Program-made: the position numbers and the translations under genes
Shown: in pieces, positions 36,101-47,500 of the stretch
Numbering within the stretch: position 1 is the first letter of the stretch
Layout: each line of letters starts with the position of its first letter
From: Lota lota
Lineage: Eukaryota; Chordata; Actinopteri; Gadiformes; Lotidae
DNA: 64,000 bases
Direction: 5' to 3'
NCBI GenBank assembly: GCA_026745465.1
Contig: JACYXH010000363.1
Location: forward strand, 4,212,501 to 4,276,500
The notes under the pieces: generated by a model
The model's input: the letters and a program-made list of their open reading frames with translations, nothing else
The model's database searches: none
What the model was told of the DNA's origin: nothing

Positions 36101-37164
36101 CTTCCACGAGCACCTCTGCTGCGGGCGAGGATTGGCTGCAGGCTGGTGCACTGCTGCGGGAAGCTCTATGCACTTGGGGGCCGCGTGTATGAAGGTGATG
36201 GGAGGAATGCATTAAAGTCTGTGGAGTGCTACGATGCCAGAGACAACTGCTGGTCAGCAGTTAGCCCCATGCCAGTGGCCATGGAGTTCCACAGTGCTGT
36301 GGAGTACAAAGATCGCATCTACATTCTCCAAGGTGAGTACATACAAGTTTTCTTCTTTTATTTTTTACTATCGATACACAATAAACGGCTCATATAGAGT
36401 ATTGATTCATACTACTATATTCATGACTTTTCTTAAAGTGCTTCAAGTCCACAGGCTTTAATGTATTAACCAAGACCTAATGGTGTTGATGGCAATCAGC
36501 ACGGCAACTGTAATATTTAATTGTCATCTTGCTCATACGATTAACCTGTAAATTATCTTAAAAGGATAATTCAACCCGATTTGAACTCATCAAAATGTTC
36601 CATTAGACATATCCCATATACAAAAATAACTATTGTGGTGAAACATCGGAGTCCGGTAAGGGAATATAAAGGAATAATGACATTTGTTTCCTATCGACAG
36701 GCGAGTATTTCTTCTGCTTCGACCCCCGTAAGGACTACTGGGGCCAACTGGCTCCAATGGTTGTCTCACGGAGTCAGGGTCTGGCTGCCTTACATAAGAA
36801 CTGCATCTACTACATTGCTGGCATCTGCAGGAACCACCAGCGCACCTTCACGGTAGAGGTCTACGACATAGAGCAGAACACGTGGAGCCGGAAGAGAGAC
36901 CTGCCCTTCGACCAAGCCACAAGCCCCTACATTAAGGCCATGCTCCTTCAGGGCAAGCTGCACCTGTTTGTACGAGCCACCCAGGTCATGGTGGAGGAGC
37001 ACGTGTTCCGCACCAGCCGCAAGAACTCACTTTACCAATACGATGATGAGGCCGACATATGGACCAAAGTCTACGAGACTCCCGATCGCCTGTGGGACCT
37101 TGGCCGCCATTTTGAATGTGTGGTCGCTAAACTTTACCCTCAGTGTCTACAGAAAGTGCTCTGA
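33107..37164 (+). CDS. kbtbd8: Kelch repeat and BTB domain-containing protein 8 (CUL3 E3 ligase adaptor)
   Basis: Five coding exons: 33107-33122, 34584-34791, 35091-35397, 35513-36332, 36701-37164. All junctions are GT-AG and in phase, giving 1815 nt including TGA, 604 aa (human is about 601). Domains: short variable N-terminus; BTB about residues 38-145 with the FSCHR motif at 60-64; BACK about 147-255; kelch blades from about 290 to 595, with the repeat cores NDIYIAGGY, GKLYALGG, DRIYILQGE and CIYYIAGIC. It is near identical to human KBTBD8 over long blocks. Family knowledge: KBTBD8 recruits CUL3 and monoubiquitylates TCOF1 and NOLC1, which remodels translation during neural-crest specification. 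As I recall, human Tyr74 (CUL3 contact) and Trp579 (substrate contact) are needed; both are present here as Tyr73 and Trp582 (in RLWDLGRHF). The ATG was chosen because MAAS matches the family start and joins exon 2 in frame. No disruption seen; orthology is near certain. Confidence 0.97.
33123..34583 (+). other. kbtbd8 intron 1
   Basis: A 1.46-kb intron without microsatellites or recognisable transposons. The first 800 bases are rich in GCTAGC/TTAGC words and CpG-bearing unique sequence, so it may hold promoter-proximal regulation. No other coding exon seen. Confidence 0.7.
34584..34791 (+). CDS. kbtbd8: kbtbd8 coding exon 2 (N-terminus and first half of BTB)
   Basis: The acceptor is a T-rich tract ending in CAG at 34583; the donor is AG|GTATGA. 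Encodes residues 6-75, including ACNILQQLK and the BTB start TDIVVEVDHG. An open frame continues upstream into the intron (from 34457), but it lacks family similarity and is not used. Confidence 0.95.
35091..35397 (+). CDS. kbtbd8: kbtbd8 coding exon 3 (BTB second half, BACK start)
   Basis: Acceptor ACCACCAG; donor AAG|GTCAGT. Encodes residues 75-177, starting SMFTSGLTE and ending DYIRKK. Phase 2 in, phase 0 out. The frame reads on into the intron to about 35487 but then leaves the family sequence. Confidence 0.96.
35513..36332 (+). CDS. kbtbd8: kbtbd8 coding exon 4 (BACK and first kelch repeats)
   Basis: Acceptor TGTTGTAG; donor CAAG|GTGAGT. Encodes residues 178-451: the BACK helices around LNVEKEEHVYESIVRW, a linker with NGTNGCSQRLGMTASEM, and the first kelch blades. 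The short G/A/T-rich linker near residues 265-275 is the least conserved part relative to human. Confidence 0.97.
36701..37164 (+). CDS. kbtbd8: kbtbd8 coding exon 5 (last kelch repeats, stop)
   Basis: Acceptor TATCGACAG. Encodes residues 451-604, ending PQCLQKVL then TGA at 37162-37164, exactly the family C-terminus. Contains Trp582, the equivalent of human Trp579. Confidence 0.97.
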
Positions 37165-39985
37165 GGCAGCCCTCTCGACACGTGTTGGGAACCCAATCTT
37201 GAAGGCAGAAGGAGTGTTTGGGCCCTGCCTGCCTTGTGCCTGGTGCTACCTTGGTTCTTTGCACCACAAGGACTGTTGTCAGTTAAGTTGATCAGGAAGG
37301 GGTGCTTTTAAAGATTGCAGTATTTCGTTTTTCCTCTTCAGAATGCACCAACACTGATGCTTGTTTTACAAAATCGTACAATGATTCGTAAGTGCAATTA
37401 TGTTTGCTTGTTCTTGAGCCTTGTTGTTCCATTTTATTATGGAGGCATATATATATATAATTTTACACATGATACGCATGCTGTTTTTTTCTTTAGCTCA
37501 AACGTCCCTCAGAGTGTGGATGCTAGGTGTCAACATAAAGTGAAAATCTATATCTAAATAATTCTACATATTATAGTCATACGGGTAAGATGAGCACTGG
37601 CTCATGATTCGATCACTAGATCAGATAGATTTTTCTTTTGGGGCAGGGGGGGTCTTTAATGCTAAGCTAAATCTCGGCACCCATTTTGTTTAATTTGAAT
37701 TGTTCTTGTGATTTAATATGCTTGAAGCACATCACTTTCTGACACCAATTGTATCCTCACCAATCCAGGTGTTGGGGAAAAAACACACGTTTGAGCTGTC
37801 TGATATTTAACTGCATGGAGAGCGGAGGTGCTCCGAGCATCCCTCCCTTAGGTGTGCGTCTTGTTTGTGTCATATGACAACTTTAGTGAATAGTTCTTCT
37901 CCACATTGGAGAACTAAAAGTCAAACTTGTGGCAAATACTAAGTTCAGAACGCCTAGCAGGTTTACCTCAGCAAGTACACAAATCTGGCAAAAGGATAAG
38001 GCCAATTTATTGTTTACCAAAGTGTAAGACGCTTGGTTAAATGTTGGGATCTGTCAAGGTTTCTTTTGGTCTTTTCTCCCTCATGAATGAGGACATGATT
38101 TCATCTAGACTTGGACATTGAAAAAGAATATGGTAGCAATAACTAATGTAACTGTGATTAGGCTATATTAGGTTGTTTTATCTTAGTAGAAAGTGCATTA
38201 TTTCATTAGATGCCTCTTTTCTAGTTTAAATCATGTAGGTCCTGATAATGGGTGTGTGGGTCAAATGGATGTAGACTTGAAGTGTTTCTATAATGAACAG
38301 TGCAGATCCCTAGGGGATGTCATTGTGCCTATGGGTAGACATGGGACATCAGAATCATGTACTATCCTGATCAAGAGGAATATCTGTCTTACTTGACATT
38401 GCACTGAATCATTCTCCACCTAACTGCAAACTTTACGAAGCACCCTCCTGAACATGCAGACTTTGAGGAGTGTAGGTGGGCCAGCATGTGTTTGTGTGTG
38501 TGCTTATTCAACCCACAAGTGAGTCTGGTGGAGCTGACTCATACAGAACTGTTGGTGCTGCTTTTTATGGACAATCTTGTTTAAAAGTAATAGTCATCAA
38601 ATAATGTTCCCTGTTCAACAGTGACATTTTCTTCATGCAGGTTACTGTCCATATTTGCACTACTCTGCACCTCTTTATTTGATCTAATCTTGAAATAATT
38701 ATTTTTCCCCTCCAAATAATTTATCTGCAATCAATCTGTTAGATTCAACACCTTTTTGACTGGAGATTAATACATGAAGAGTTCAATTCAAGATGGGGTT
38801 GTCTCCCAAGAGATTTCTCCCTTCAAGTGACCTGGCTTCAGAAAAACCCTCTTACAGCCAATGTGGGGATTGGAGATTCCAACCATATGCCTCCATACAG
38901 CCATGTGGTAACCAGTAACAGAGAACTCTCAGGATAACTATTGATACAGTACTGTATTTAAATGTTTGTTATGTGTAAAATACTGTACTATAGGTTTGCT
39001 GTACTTGCACAGGTTTGAAACGTGTTTTTCGTTATTTTTATAACTTGAAAAATAGATGTGATTTTGTTTTCCTCTTCAGCAGCAGTTTTACCAGTTTTCT
39101 TTGGTAATGTTAGAGTAATTTTATGTTGTAAAAAAATTAACATTTATTTTGATTTTTCTTTGTTCTTTTTACTATTGTTTTATTTGTAACATATCATTCA
39201 AATCAAGCATTACAGATGGATAACAGAATTATAACACAGGTTTCAACACACCAGTCATTTTCATGCAACGAGCTAAAAATCAATCATTGTGCTTTCTGTG
39301 TCAGTGGGTTGAGATGCCCAGCTCCTTTCTGGTTGTCAATATGCCTATGGTGCTAAACCGTTGAACTCTTCCTGCATTTCTGTTTGTTAAATGTGTCTGA
39401 TTACAGCTGTGGCCTGGTGCTCCCATAACTTTTGAACTTCCTTTATAAGTAATTTAGCTCATGCCAACTAGCCATTACTTTCCCTAGCCAACCAATCCAC
39501 CCTTACCATAGCTATAGCAACCTTTCATGGCAGAAGGGCGTGTAGCCACTGAGATCCTGTATCGTGAGATTAACCACATTTATCTCAAACATCTAACCTA
39601 TGTCATATCGAGTCTGTTTCACGTAAGTGTGTGAGAGCAATAGCATGGACAGTATTTAGTATATTTTGCAGTGGTGTTTTATGGAACCGACTCAATAGTT
39701 CATGTTCTGAGTCCCACCTTTATTCCTGTTAGGTGACTGCTGTGTAAAGGTTTAGTGTTGGAAGTTGAAAGTGCTTACCCTGCTATTACCTACCGCACAC
39801 TAGAAAGAGCAATGGGCATTTCTATGTTCTCCAGTCCAGAATTTCCATCTACGGCTGTAATCGGATCACATCGGGCATTTTGTCACTATTTGCTGGTTTG
39901 TTATTGGGGTTTCGGGGTATAGAGGTGGTTGAACTTAACTGTGAAATTCACATTGCACATAATTTTGAGAATAAAACTAAAAGTA
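37165..39985 (+). other. kbtbd8 3' UTR (probable) and intergenic sequence
   Basis: AT-rich unique DNA with no open frame resembling a protein and almost no simple repeats. The first canonical AATAAA I find after the stop is at 39970-39975, so a 2.8-kb 3' UTR is possible; earlier variant signals could be used instead. Confidence 0.45.
39970..39975 (+). promoter_or_regulatory. Candidate poly(A) signal for kbtbd8
   Basis: AATAAA followed by T-rich sequence (ttattttttttcttttttt type, about 25 bases on). It is the first exact hexamer downstream of the kbtbd8 stop codon. Confidence 0.35.
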
Positions 39986-40559
39986 TTTACTTATTTTTTT
40001 CTTTTTTTACAAAAGAGGACCCTCTATTTAAAACCCAACTACAACCGAAATTGAACCCACTTTTTCATGGGAGGGATTTCAGAATAGTCACTTGTTTTTC
40101 ATATGAATACATGTTCTTGTAATTTAGGCGTAACACCTAGTTGTAGCGGAATGACAAATTAATTCCTGGTATGAAATAATAGATACTGAAAAAAAATGGA
40201 ACTCCAACATAATGTAAAGTAAAATATCTGATAATAATTGGGGTCGATAACTTTTAATCTCCTTTACCTTCTAAAAAGCACACATCGAGAAAAAGCTTGT
40301 TTGGGTGAGCAAGTGCCACACCAGATGTTCAACCGAAAAGCAGAACTCATGGGCGATTTCTAAGCCTTTGTTCTCATACCTGGTTTAGGAAGAATATATA
40401 GTAGCTTGACCCTTTAACATGTCATCATCTACACTCTTATCATTGTCATCAAACATTTTTCAACTTTTGAACCACGAACGTCATAGACGACTGATTGCGG
40501 CTCAAACCGTTGTTCAAACACAGCCATGAGCCAGCCCCGGACTCGCGTCCTACACTTTG

Positions 40560-40655
40560 CGTCATCAATGCAACACGTGACCAGATTCGAGCTTGAGCGG
40601 CGGATTACTTTTGTGCAAAACAACACCGAGGAGTTTCAAAGGTAGAGTTTCAAAG
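40560..40655 (+). other. Probable promoter and non-coding exon 1 of the monocarboxylate transporter
   Basis: The first coding exon of the transporter begins at a splice acceptor five bases before its ATG, so an upstream non-coding exon must exist. This CpG-bearing stretch ends in two good donors, AAAG|GTAGAG (after 40641) and AAAG|GTAGGC (after 40655), created by a 14-bp tandem duplication (40631-40644 and 40645-40658). A palindromic E-box CACGTG sits at 40574-40579. The 5' end is unknown. Confidence 0.4.
40574..40579. promoter_or_regulatory. CACGTG E-box near transporter exon 1
   Basis: Perfect palindromic E-box in the likely promoter. MYC/MAX, USF and ChREBP-type factors bind this word, and the overlapping ACGTG is a HIF core; both kinds of factor are known regulators of lactate transporters. 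Function here is inference. Confidence 0.35.
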
Positions 40656-40658
40656 GTA
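40631..40658 (+). repeat. 14-bp tandem duplication carrying a splice donor
   Basis: GAGTTTCAAAGGTA occurs twice back to back (40631-40644, 40645-40658); each copy holds an AAAG|GTA donor. Confidence 0.9.
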
Positions 40659-41355
40659 GGCTAGTTTTTTTTAAACATTATTATGTATAAGCTTTGTCTA
40701 ATGCATACGTGATATGTCCCGACAATACGTTTATCGTTTACAGCTTGCGTCAGATGGCCACGTGTAGAGCACTTTATCTTCGGGAAGTGACTTAACTTAC
40801 AACACTTACGTAGAACACTGCCTCTTAACTCAACTCTGGTATTTGCAGCAGCAACACGTCTCCGGGGTCAAGCATAATTAAGCGGGCTTGACGGGTTTTA
40901 TGTTAAAGGTGATACGTACACCGTTTGAGCAACCAGTAAACGTTTGCGATACAAAGCTGTTACTTACATTCGTTTTTAGCAAGTCACTGGTTTAACTTAT
41001 TATTTTCGATTAATAGTTTCAAGTTTTAAGAACATTTGTGGTTTCAACACAGAAGCCCTAGTGGTTTAAAAGACGACAGTGATACAATCACCATTTCGTT
41101 TAACATGTTAACATCATATGTATTTAATGCTAAGCGTCATACGTAACATGTATCACAAATATCAGGTAATTTCATAAAAAAATATGATTGATGTTATCGT
41201 AGTAATCGTAGCTACTTGGGCCAGGATTGGCAGAATGGACTGGTTTTGTGATACAAGACAAAGCGAGCATCGCACACACCTATTCACATTTGTGTTGTCA
41301 TTCAATGTAAAATTAATCAATGTAATTAATCTCCGGTTTCTTTGGTCCATAACAG

Positions 41356-41577
41356 GAACAATGCCCCAATCACCAGATGCTAAATTGGCCCACACCCCTC
41401 CGGATGGGGGCTGGGGGTGGATGGTGGTTTTTGGGGGCTTTATTTCGATTGGCTTCTCCTACTCGTTCTCCAAAGCCCTCACTGTTTTCTTTAAAGACAT
41501 CCAACAAGATTTTCACGTCAGCTACAGTGATATAGCATGGGTCGCCTCAATCATGCTTGCTACCATGTACGCTGGCG
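41356..41577 (+). CDS. MCT first coding exon (TM1-TM2)
   Basis: Acceptor is tttggtccataaCAG at 41355; the ATG follows at 41361 (ACAATGC). Encodes residues 1-73 with the PPDGGWGW signature and Lys38; the donor is GGCG|GTAAGT. A start codon a few bases inside exon 2 is the usual layout of MCT1-type genes. Confidence 0.93.
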
Positions 41578-44500
41578 GTAAGTTGAAAAAAAAAACACAT
41601 CAATGATTTGAGTTGGAGTAAGTTAAAGAGGGGTTGACTGGAAGGAAGATGTCGCATGCATGTGATTCTCACATGACTTGAGTTAAACTCAATTAAGTTA
41701 TTTTCTTCTTTGCACAGTTTGTTTATTTGTTGTTCTTTCAGTCCTTCAGTTTTGTGTTTGTAGTGTTTATATGTTATATTTTATGTTTAAGGTCATAGCA
41801 CATTTATACCAACATTTGCATATGTAACTTGTGATTATGTATAAAATAGTCGCCATTCATGGCGTAATGATTATATGTTTGAAGTTGGCCCACTTGCCAT
41901 GTTGATTGAGACACTGAGCAATTGTCAGAAGCATTCTGTCACAACAAAACAAAACATAAAATACATAGTAAAAATCAAGGCTGCCTCTCTTTCACTGCTC
42001 ACTTTTCCTTTCAAAGGTGTTTTTCATGGACCTTGAGGGGAACTCATTAGATGACACAAATTTACGACCAAGCCAAGATCTAGCGGAGTCTCTAAGAGTG
42101 AATTCAACTGTGACCGCCTGCAAGGGGTAGAGGACAACAGGGTGCCTGGCTCACCCACGGTCAACCACACAGAAAGACCCAGCTAGTGAAATAAACCCCT
42201 TCCATAGTGTCTGAGACACATGGCTTCATCATATTGTCCTTGGGAAAGCCACAGCAATGTCACCCAGAGGAGGAGACAGGGGGAATACATCAGTGGAAAG
42301 GTTCAGCACACTGGGGTCTGGCGCCATGGTCCCAATGGGAGGGACATGACAGCCATTCCAAAGAACCTCTGACTCAAGGCACCAGAGTGATAAAGTTATA
42401 ATAGAAGTGGAAAGGGTGGGCCGTGTGGGGGATGCTTACATATTGTGCTACAGTCACACTGCACACAGTTTGATCTATGAGGCAGTCTGAGGTCAATGCC
42501 TCTGTTTAAATGTATGACCACATGCATTTACATTTAGTCATTTTTAGCAGACAAGCCTCACAATGGTCTTGGTTGCCTGCAAGTTAATGATGTACAAATA
42601 TGCCATAAAACATAAGGTCCTACAAATGAATACTGCATTCTTAATGGAGTTTGTTGTACTGTTGCTGAGGCTGTTCTTGAACATGGAAATAAGCATGTTT
42701 TGCCTCATGTTATCTGATTGGATTGGTGCTTTAGTTGACAATATGGCTTCGAGAGCTGGTTTGCAAAAGGAAAGGAACTGAATTTACAAATCTTTATATC
42801 TGCAATCAGTACATGAAATCAAATGAATTGCGCCGTTGTTATTGATGGGCAGTAGATTATTTGATTTCATAATACATTTCTCTCTCTGCTTGTATACATA
42901 CTACATACATGTGTGCATACAGTTTTTTGATTACTGTCCTGTTTGCAGGACCCTTGAGCGGTATGCTGGTGAACCATTTCGGAAGTCGCCCAGTAACAAT
43001 AGTGGGTGGATTAATGTGTGGGCTGTCGATGGTGGCTGCCTCTTTTGGAAATTCCATCATCCACCTCTACATTTGCATTGGTTTGATTGGAGGTATGTTC
43101 TGAATTAATGTAAGTAAGTATGTATATATGTTTGTCATTGTTTTAAACGACCATACTAAGTCATTTGTTGTTATAGAGATTCCACCTGTGTGCAACAAAG
43201 TTTGCATGCATAGTCGGCTAGAATGAATGGATTAAGTAGCTGTCATCCTAACTTGGGAAGCTTCACTATTCATGTTGAAAAAATGTGAGTACACATAACT
43301 TCCACAAAAGGTTGTCTGATAATGTTGATTGTTCTACTATAAACATAATAAACTAGGGCACCGTCTATTTCTCCATTGTTTATCATCCATTTGCCAAAAC
43401 TTCTGACTTTATCTGATATGTTTTATGAAATAATGTGGTATAAGGTCATTTGGATACCAGACTTGAACTGCTTAGTAGCGAAATTTTGAATATGAAACAT
43501 TTCCCCAAACATTTCCCTCAAGAATGGCAGTGACAAAGCTTCATAAGGTTTCATGTCACCCACTAAAATAATACTCTGTACACTACACATATTGTTAAAG
43601 AAATGCAATCTCAGTGTCTGTAAGTGACTAATTAATAATGCTTGACTTAATGATTGCTGCAAATATTTTATTTCACATCCAAGTACCTTTTGTAATGAAT
43701 ACTGTATTAAATAACCTGGTAAGGAACATGTACTACGCACTAGTAACTACTAATGGTAAAGCTTTCATACACACTACGAGACGCAAAAGCACACTGTGCA
43801 GATCATTGAAAATACGTTTTTCCACCCATAACATCCACAACAATCACTAATGATCCTGTATAGTACCCCATGCTACCACTTGTATTTAAAAAGGAACCAA
43901 GAACAAACCAGGCTAACCAATGTTTTTCAATGAAACTAAGAATGAACCAGTCTCACCAAAGTCCCTAGTTTAGTCCCCCCCCCCCCCCCCCATGTGGCTT
44001 GTCATCCTTCCCACGGGTTTGACTGGGCCCTCCTGGGGGATGAAGATCTTTGTCCTCGGAGGCTCTGTGGGAAGGCCAGTTTTGGGTTTTCTCCCCCGAC
44101 TGTGCTGCGATGCTGTGAGTCCTGGCCCAGGGCATCTGTCCTGGTTCACGGGCCGCAGCCAAAGCACCGAGGGGACTAGCGTTTAGAGCCGCTAATTAAG
44201 AGTGAACTGTCCCTTATTCCCCCATAGAGCGTGGCCCTCTGTACTTTTACCTCTGAGCTCCCATCATGCCCTTAACCTGGGGGAGCGGGGGGGGGGGGGG
44301 GGGGTGGGGGGGGTCCCTGTCACACTGTGAGGCTCATTACCCTTCCAAGGCCATGTTGTAGGGGTTCAGTAGGACGATTGGCACTCACATAGGCCTGAGC
44401 AACCGCCCCAGCACAGACCTGAGCAACGGCTTTTCGTTCATCTCTTGAAGATGCGTCAAATGGCTTTTTCTTTATCTTTTTGTGACTTTGTGGACAGGAC

Positions 44501-47500
44501 AGGGAAAATAGACCTGAAAGTGGGTTGAAGAAGAGAGGGAATGACATGTAGCATAGGGCCACAGGTGGGAATCGAACCTACATGGTTAGCGCACTTGCGG
44601 GTTAAGCCACCGAGCTGCCCCAGTATTTGTCACTAGCAATCATTCTTTTGTAGAGAAAGTTGGGTTGGGTTTCTTGGATTTTAATGTAAAATAAACATTA
44701 TGCCCTGAATTTATTTCAGACAAACATTGTCGAATGTAACTCTGAAAATTTGCGTATAAGGTTAAAAAGTATATCTTTTGATTTCATGGTGACTTTCGTT
44801 TAGGTATTACTTTTTATGTAGCTCCCTTAAAATATTATTTAGATCACCAAGTTCACTCGTTCTATCCCATTTCAATGATTTTAATATTTTCCCAGAAAGT
44901 GACAAGCACATACTTTTCATCAATTTAATTATTTTATGCAGTAGAACTCAAGCAAAAGCACACGTTTTTATCCTAGCGAAATATCAGTTTAATGTCTCAC
45001 AAAGATAATCCAGATAGCTGTCTCAAAGTCTGATGTGCTCAGATTTTAGAACAGAACCTTTACAATATATTTCCAATTCATGCTAGTTCTGCGTAATGTT
45101 ATTATATTTCAGTGGAAATTGTATATCCACAGTGTGCATTTATTTTACAATTGCGATATCCACAATATGGGATGGGAGACATCTATTGGATAAACAAACA
45201 TAGGGTTATCCAAATGTATTGGATTACTGCTTTACAATTCTCAGGTGCTTCAAAGTTATAGAGCTATCACAATCATGACTAGTTTCTCTCTCATAAAACT
45301 ATTTACACACAGGTCTCGGACTCTCCTTCAACCTCAATGCCTCTCTGACCATCATCAGCAAGTACTTCCTGGTGAGACGGCCTTTAGCCAATGGTTTGGC
45401 CATGACCGGAAGTCCCGTGTTCCTGTGTTTCCTAGCCCCTCTTAACCAGTACTTCCTTTCCAACTTTGGTTGGAGAGGCAGCTTCCTTATCCTGGGCGCT
45501 CTGATGCTTAACTGCTGCGTGGCCGGGGCCCTGATGAGGCCCATCCCCTCGGCCAGCCGCCCATCCGTGGAGAACGCGCCTCAGAAAGACGGAGAGGCAG
45601 CTAGCCAAGGAACCAAGCTGAAATCAAACTGTTTGAGCCGCGTTAAGATTGTGGACTTATCCCTCTTCAAAGACCGAGGCTTTGTCATCTACCTCATCGG
45701 GAACTCCATGTTCTTCTTCGGGGCTTATGCGCCCATCGTCTTCCTGTCCTCCTATGCCGTCAGTCAGGGCGTGGATGAGTTCTTCGCCGCCTCGCTGCTC
45801 TCCATCATGGGCTTCGTGGACATGTTCACCCGGCCCGGCACGGGTCTGTTGGCCAACACCAAGTGGATAAGACCCCGCATCCAGTACTTCCTCAGCTTCG
45901 CCATGGTCTTCACTGGGACGTGCCATCTCTTGTGCCCTCTGGCCAATAGTTACGCGAGCCTGGTGGTCTACACAGTGTTCTTCGGCATTGGCTTCGGCAT
46001 GGTGTTTGCTCTTATATTCGAGTGCTTGATGGATCTCATGGGACCCCTGCGCTTCCCCAAGGCGATTGGACTAGTCACCATCATAGAATGCTGTCCCATG
46101 CTACTCGGACCGCCTACTGCAGGTGAGATATGCAATGTACACTACGCCACATCGAAGTTCAGAGTCAGGCATTCCTTGCTATCTAGATTTGACAAATTTA
46201 AAGGAATATGTTAACAGCATGAAGTTTCAGTTCTATCATTAGTGTGAAAAATGTGTTATAAAAAGTCAGAAACACATACAAATCCCAGACAACTGTAGAA
46301 AGACGCTGTGGTGTATGATTGGATGTCATTCTTTCATGCTCTGTCTGTTTGGCTGTCTGTCTGTCTGTCACACCATGCTCACAGCATTAGAAGCGAGCTC
46401 AACTGCTTTCTATCTGGGGTGTCATTATTGTGAGATATTCCCCGTAGATTTGCATTATCATCTGTGAGCAGGGGTGCAACCTGGGCTGCAGAAAAAGTAG
46501 TAATTTGTCATGGCATTTTACCACTGAGAATACATTTCTCATCCACATGGCGTGGGCTATCAGGGCATGTCTACTAGATTAGTCCATTAGATCTCCAAAC
46601 ACAAATTATGGAAGATAACTTTTAACGCAATTTAGAATGAAAATAAAGTCATTACAACTCAAGGCAAGGAGACTAATATGTTGTACATGTTCTCTGTAAT
46701 GAATATTACCTGCTCACTACTCATTAGTAACTCATTACCTTTTCGTATTGGCTGTCATCTTGACAGCCAATCCCGTCACATTCCTCTTCAAAATAATGTT
46801 GGACTACCATGTGACTATCTGAACACGTTTATATTATTTGGCTAATTAATTATCTAGTGGAGTGTCAGTTTAAGGACATTGCTCTTTGAATAAGGGCTAA
46901 CTTCACTCTGAAAACAAAAACAACACGATACCAGACACCTGTTGACGTCGTCTCAGCTAACACAAATGTCAGCTCTAAAGTTCACTTGGTAGGACTCATT
47001 TCACTGTGTTCCTGTCAAATGGGCTGAGGAAGTTGGTGTATGAAACATATTTCACCATATGCACCCACGTCTTGGCAGATTTATCTATTTCCTCTACTTT
47101 AGCCTTTCTGCATGTGATTTAATGAGGTGAAAACTTATACGGCCTAAAGCCATGTCTGCTGCTCATTTAATGGGGTAAATAAAGGCCAACCAAGATTTGC
47201 CTCCAGAGGGCACAATCTTCACATCTGTCCCTCACCAGACTACCATCGCTGCCTCTTCACGTCTTTCCCTCGCCCCCCCCCCCCCCCCCCCCCACCCCAA
47301 TTCCTCCCTCCCGCTGCAAATGCAAGGGTCACCCCAATTAGTGGAAAGTGAGTTAATTGTTTGTAATTAGCCTTTTGCTATGGGTGTTTAATGATGTTCT
47401 CAGTTGTGACTCCAGCCATTGAAGTCCTGTACCTGGACCGTAATTAGGCTGTAAAAACAAAGATGTATAAAAATAAAAAGTGAGTGAGTGGACTCGTGCC

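Larger units (their letters stand above)
43093..45312 (+). other. MCT intron after second coding exon
   Basis: 2.2 kb. Mostly AT-rich, but a GC-rich island lies at about 43975-44340, bounded by a poly-C run (43975-43991) and a poly-G run (44287-44313). A tRNA-derived SINE follows on the minus strand. No extra exon seen. Confidence 0.7.

Noticed and set aside
40429..40626. 65-codon minus-strand frame over the MCT promoter
   Set aside because: Antisense to the likely leader exon, no conservation evidence.
44560..44621. Functional tRNA gene on the minus strand
   Set aside because: The tRNA-like region continues into a SINE body; no cloverleaf can be drawn.
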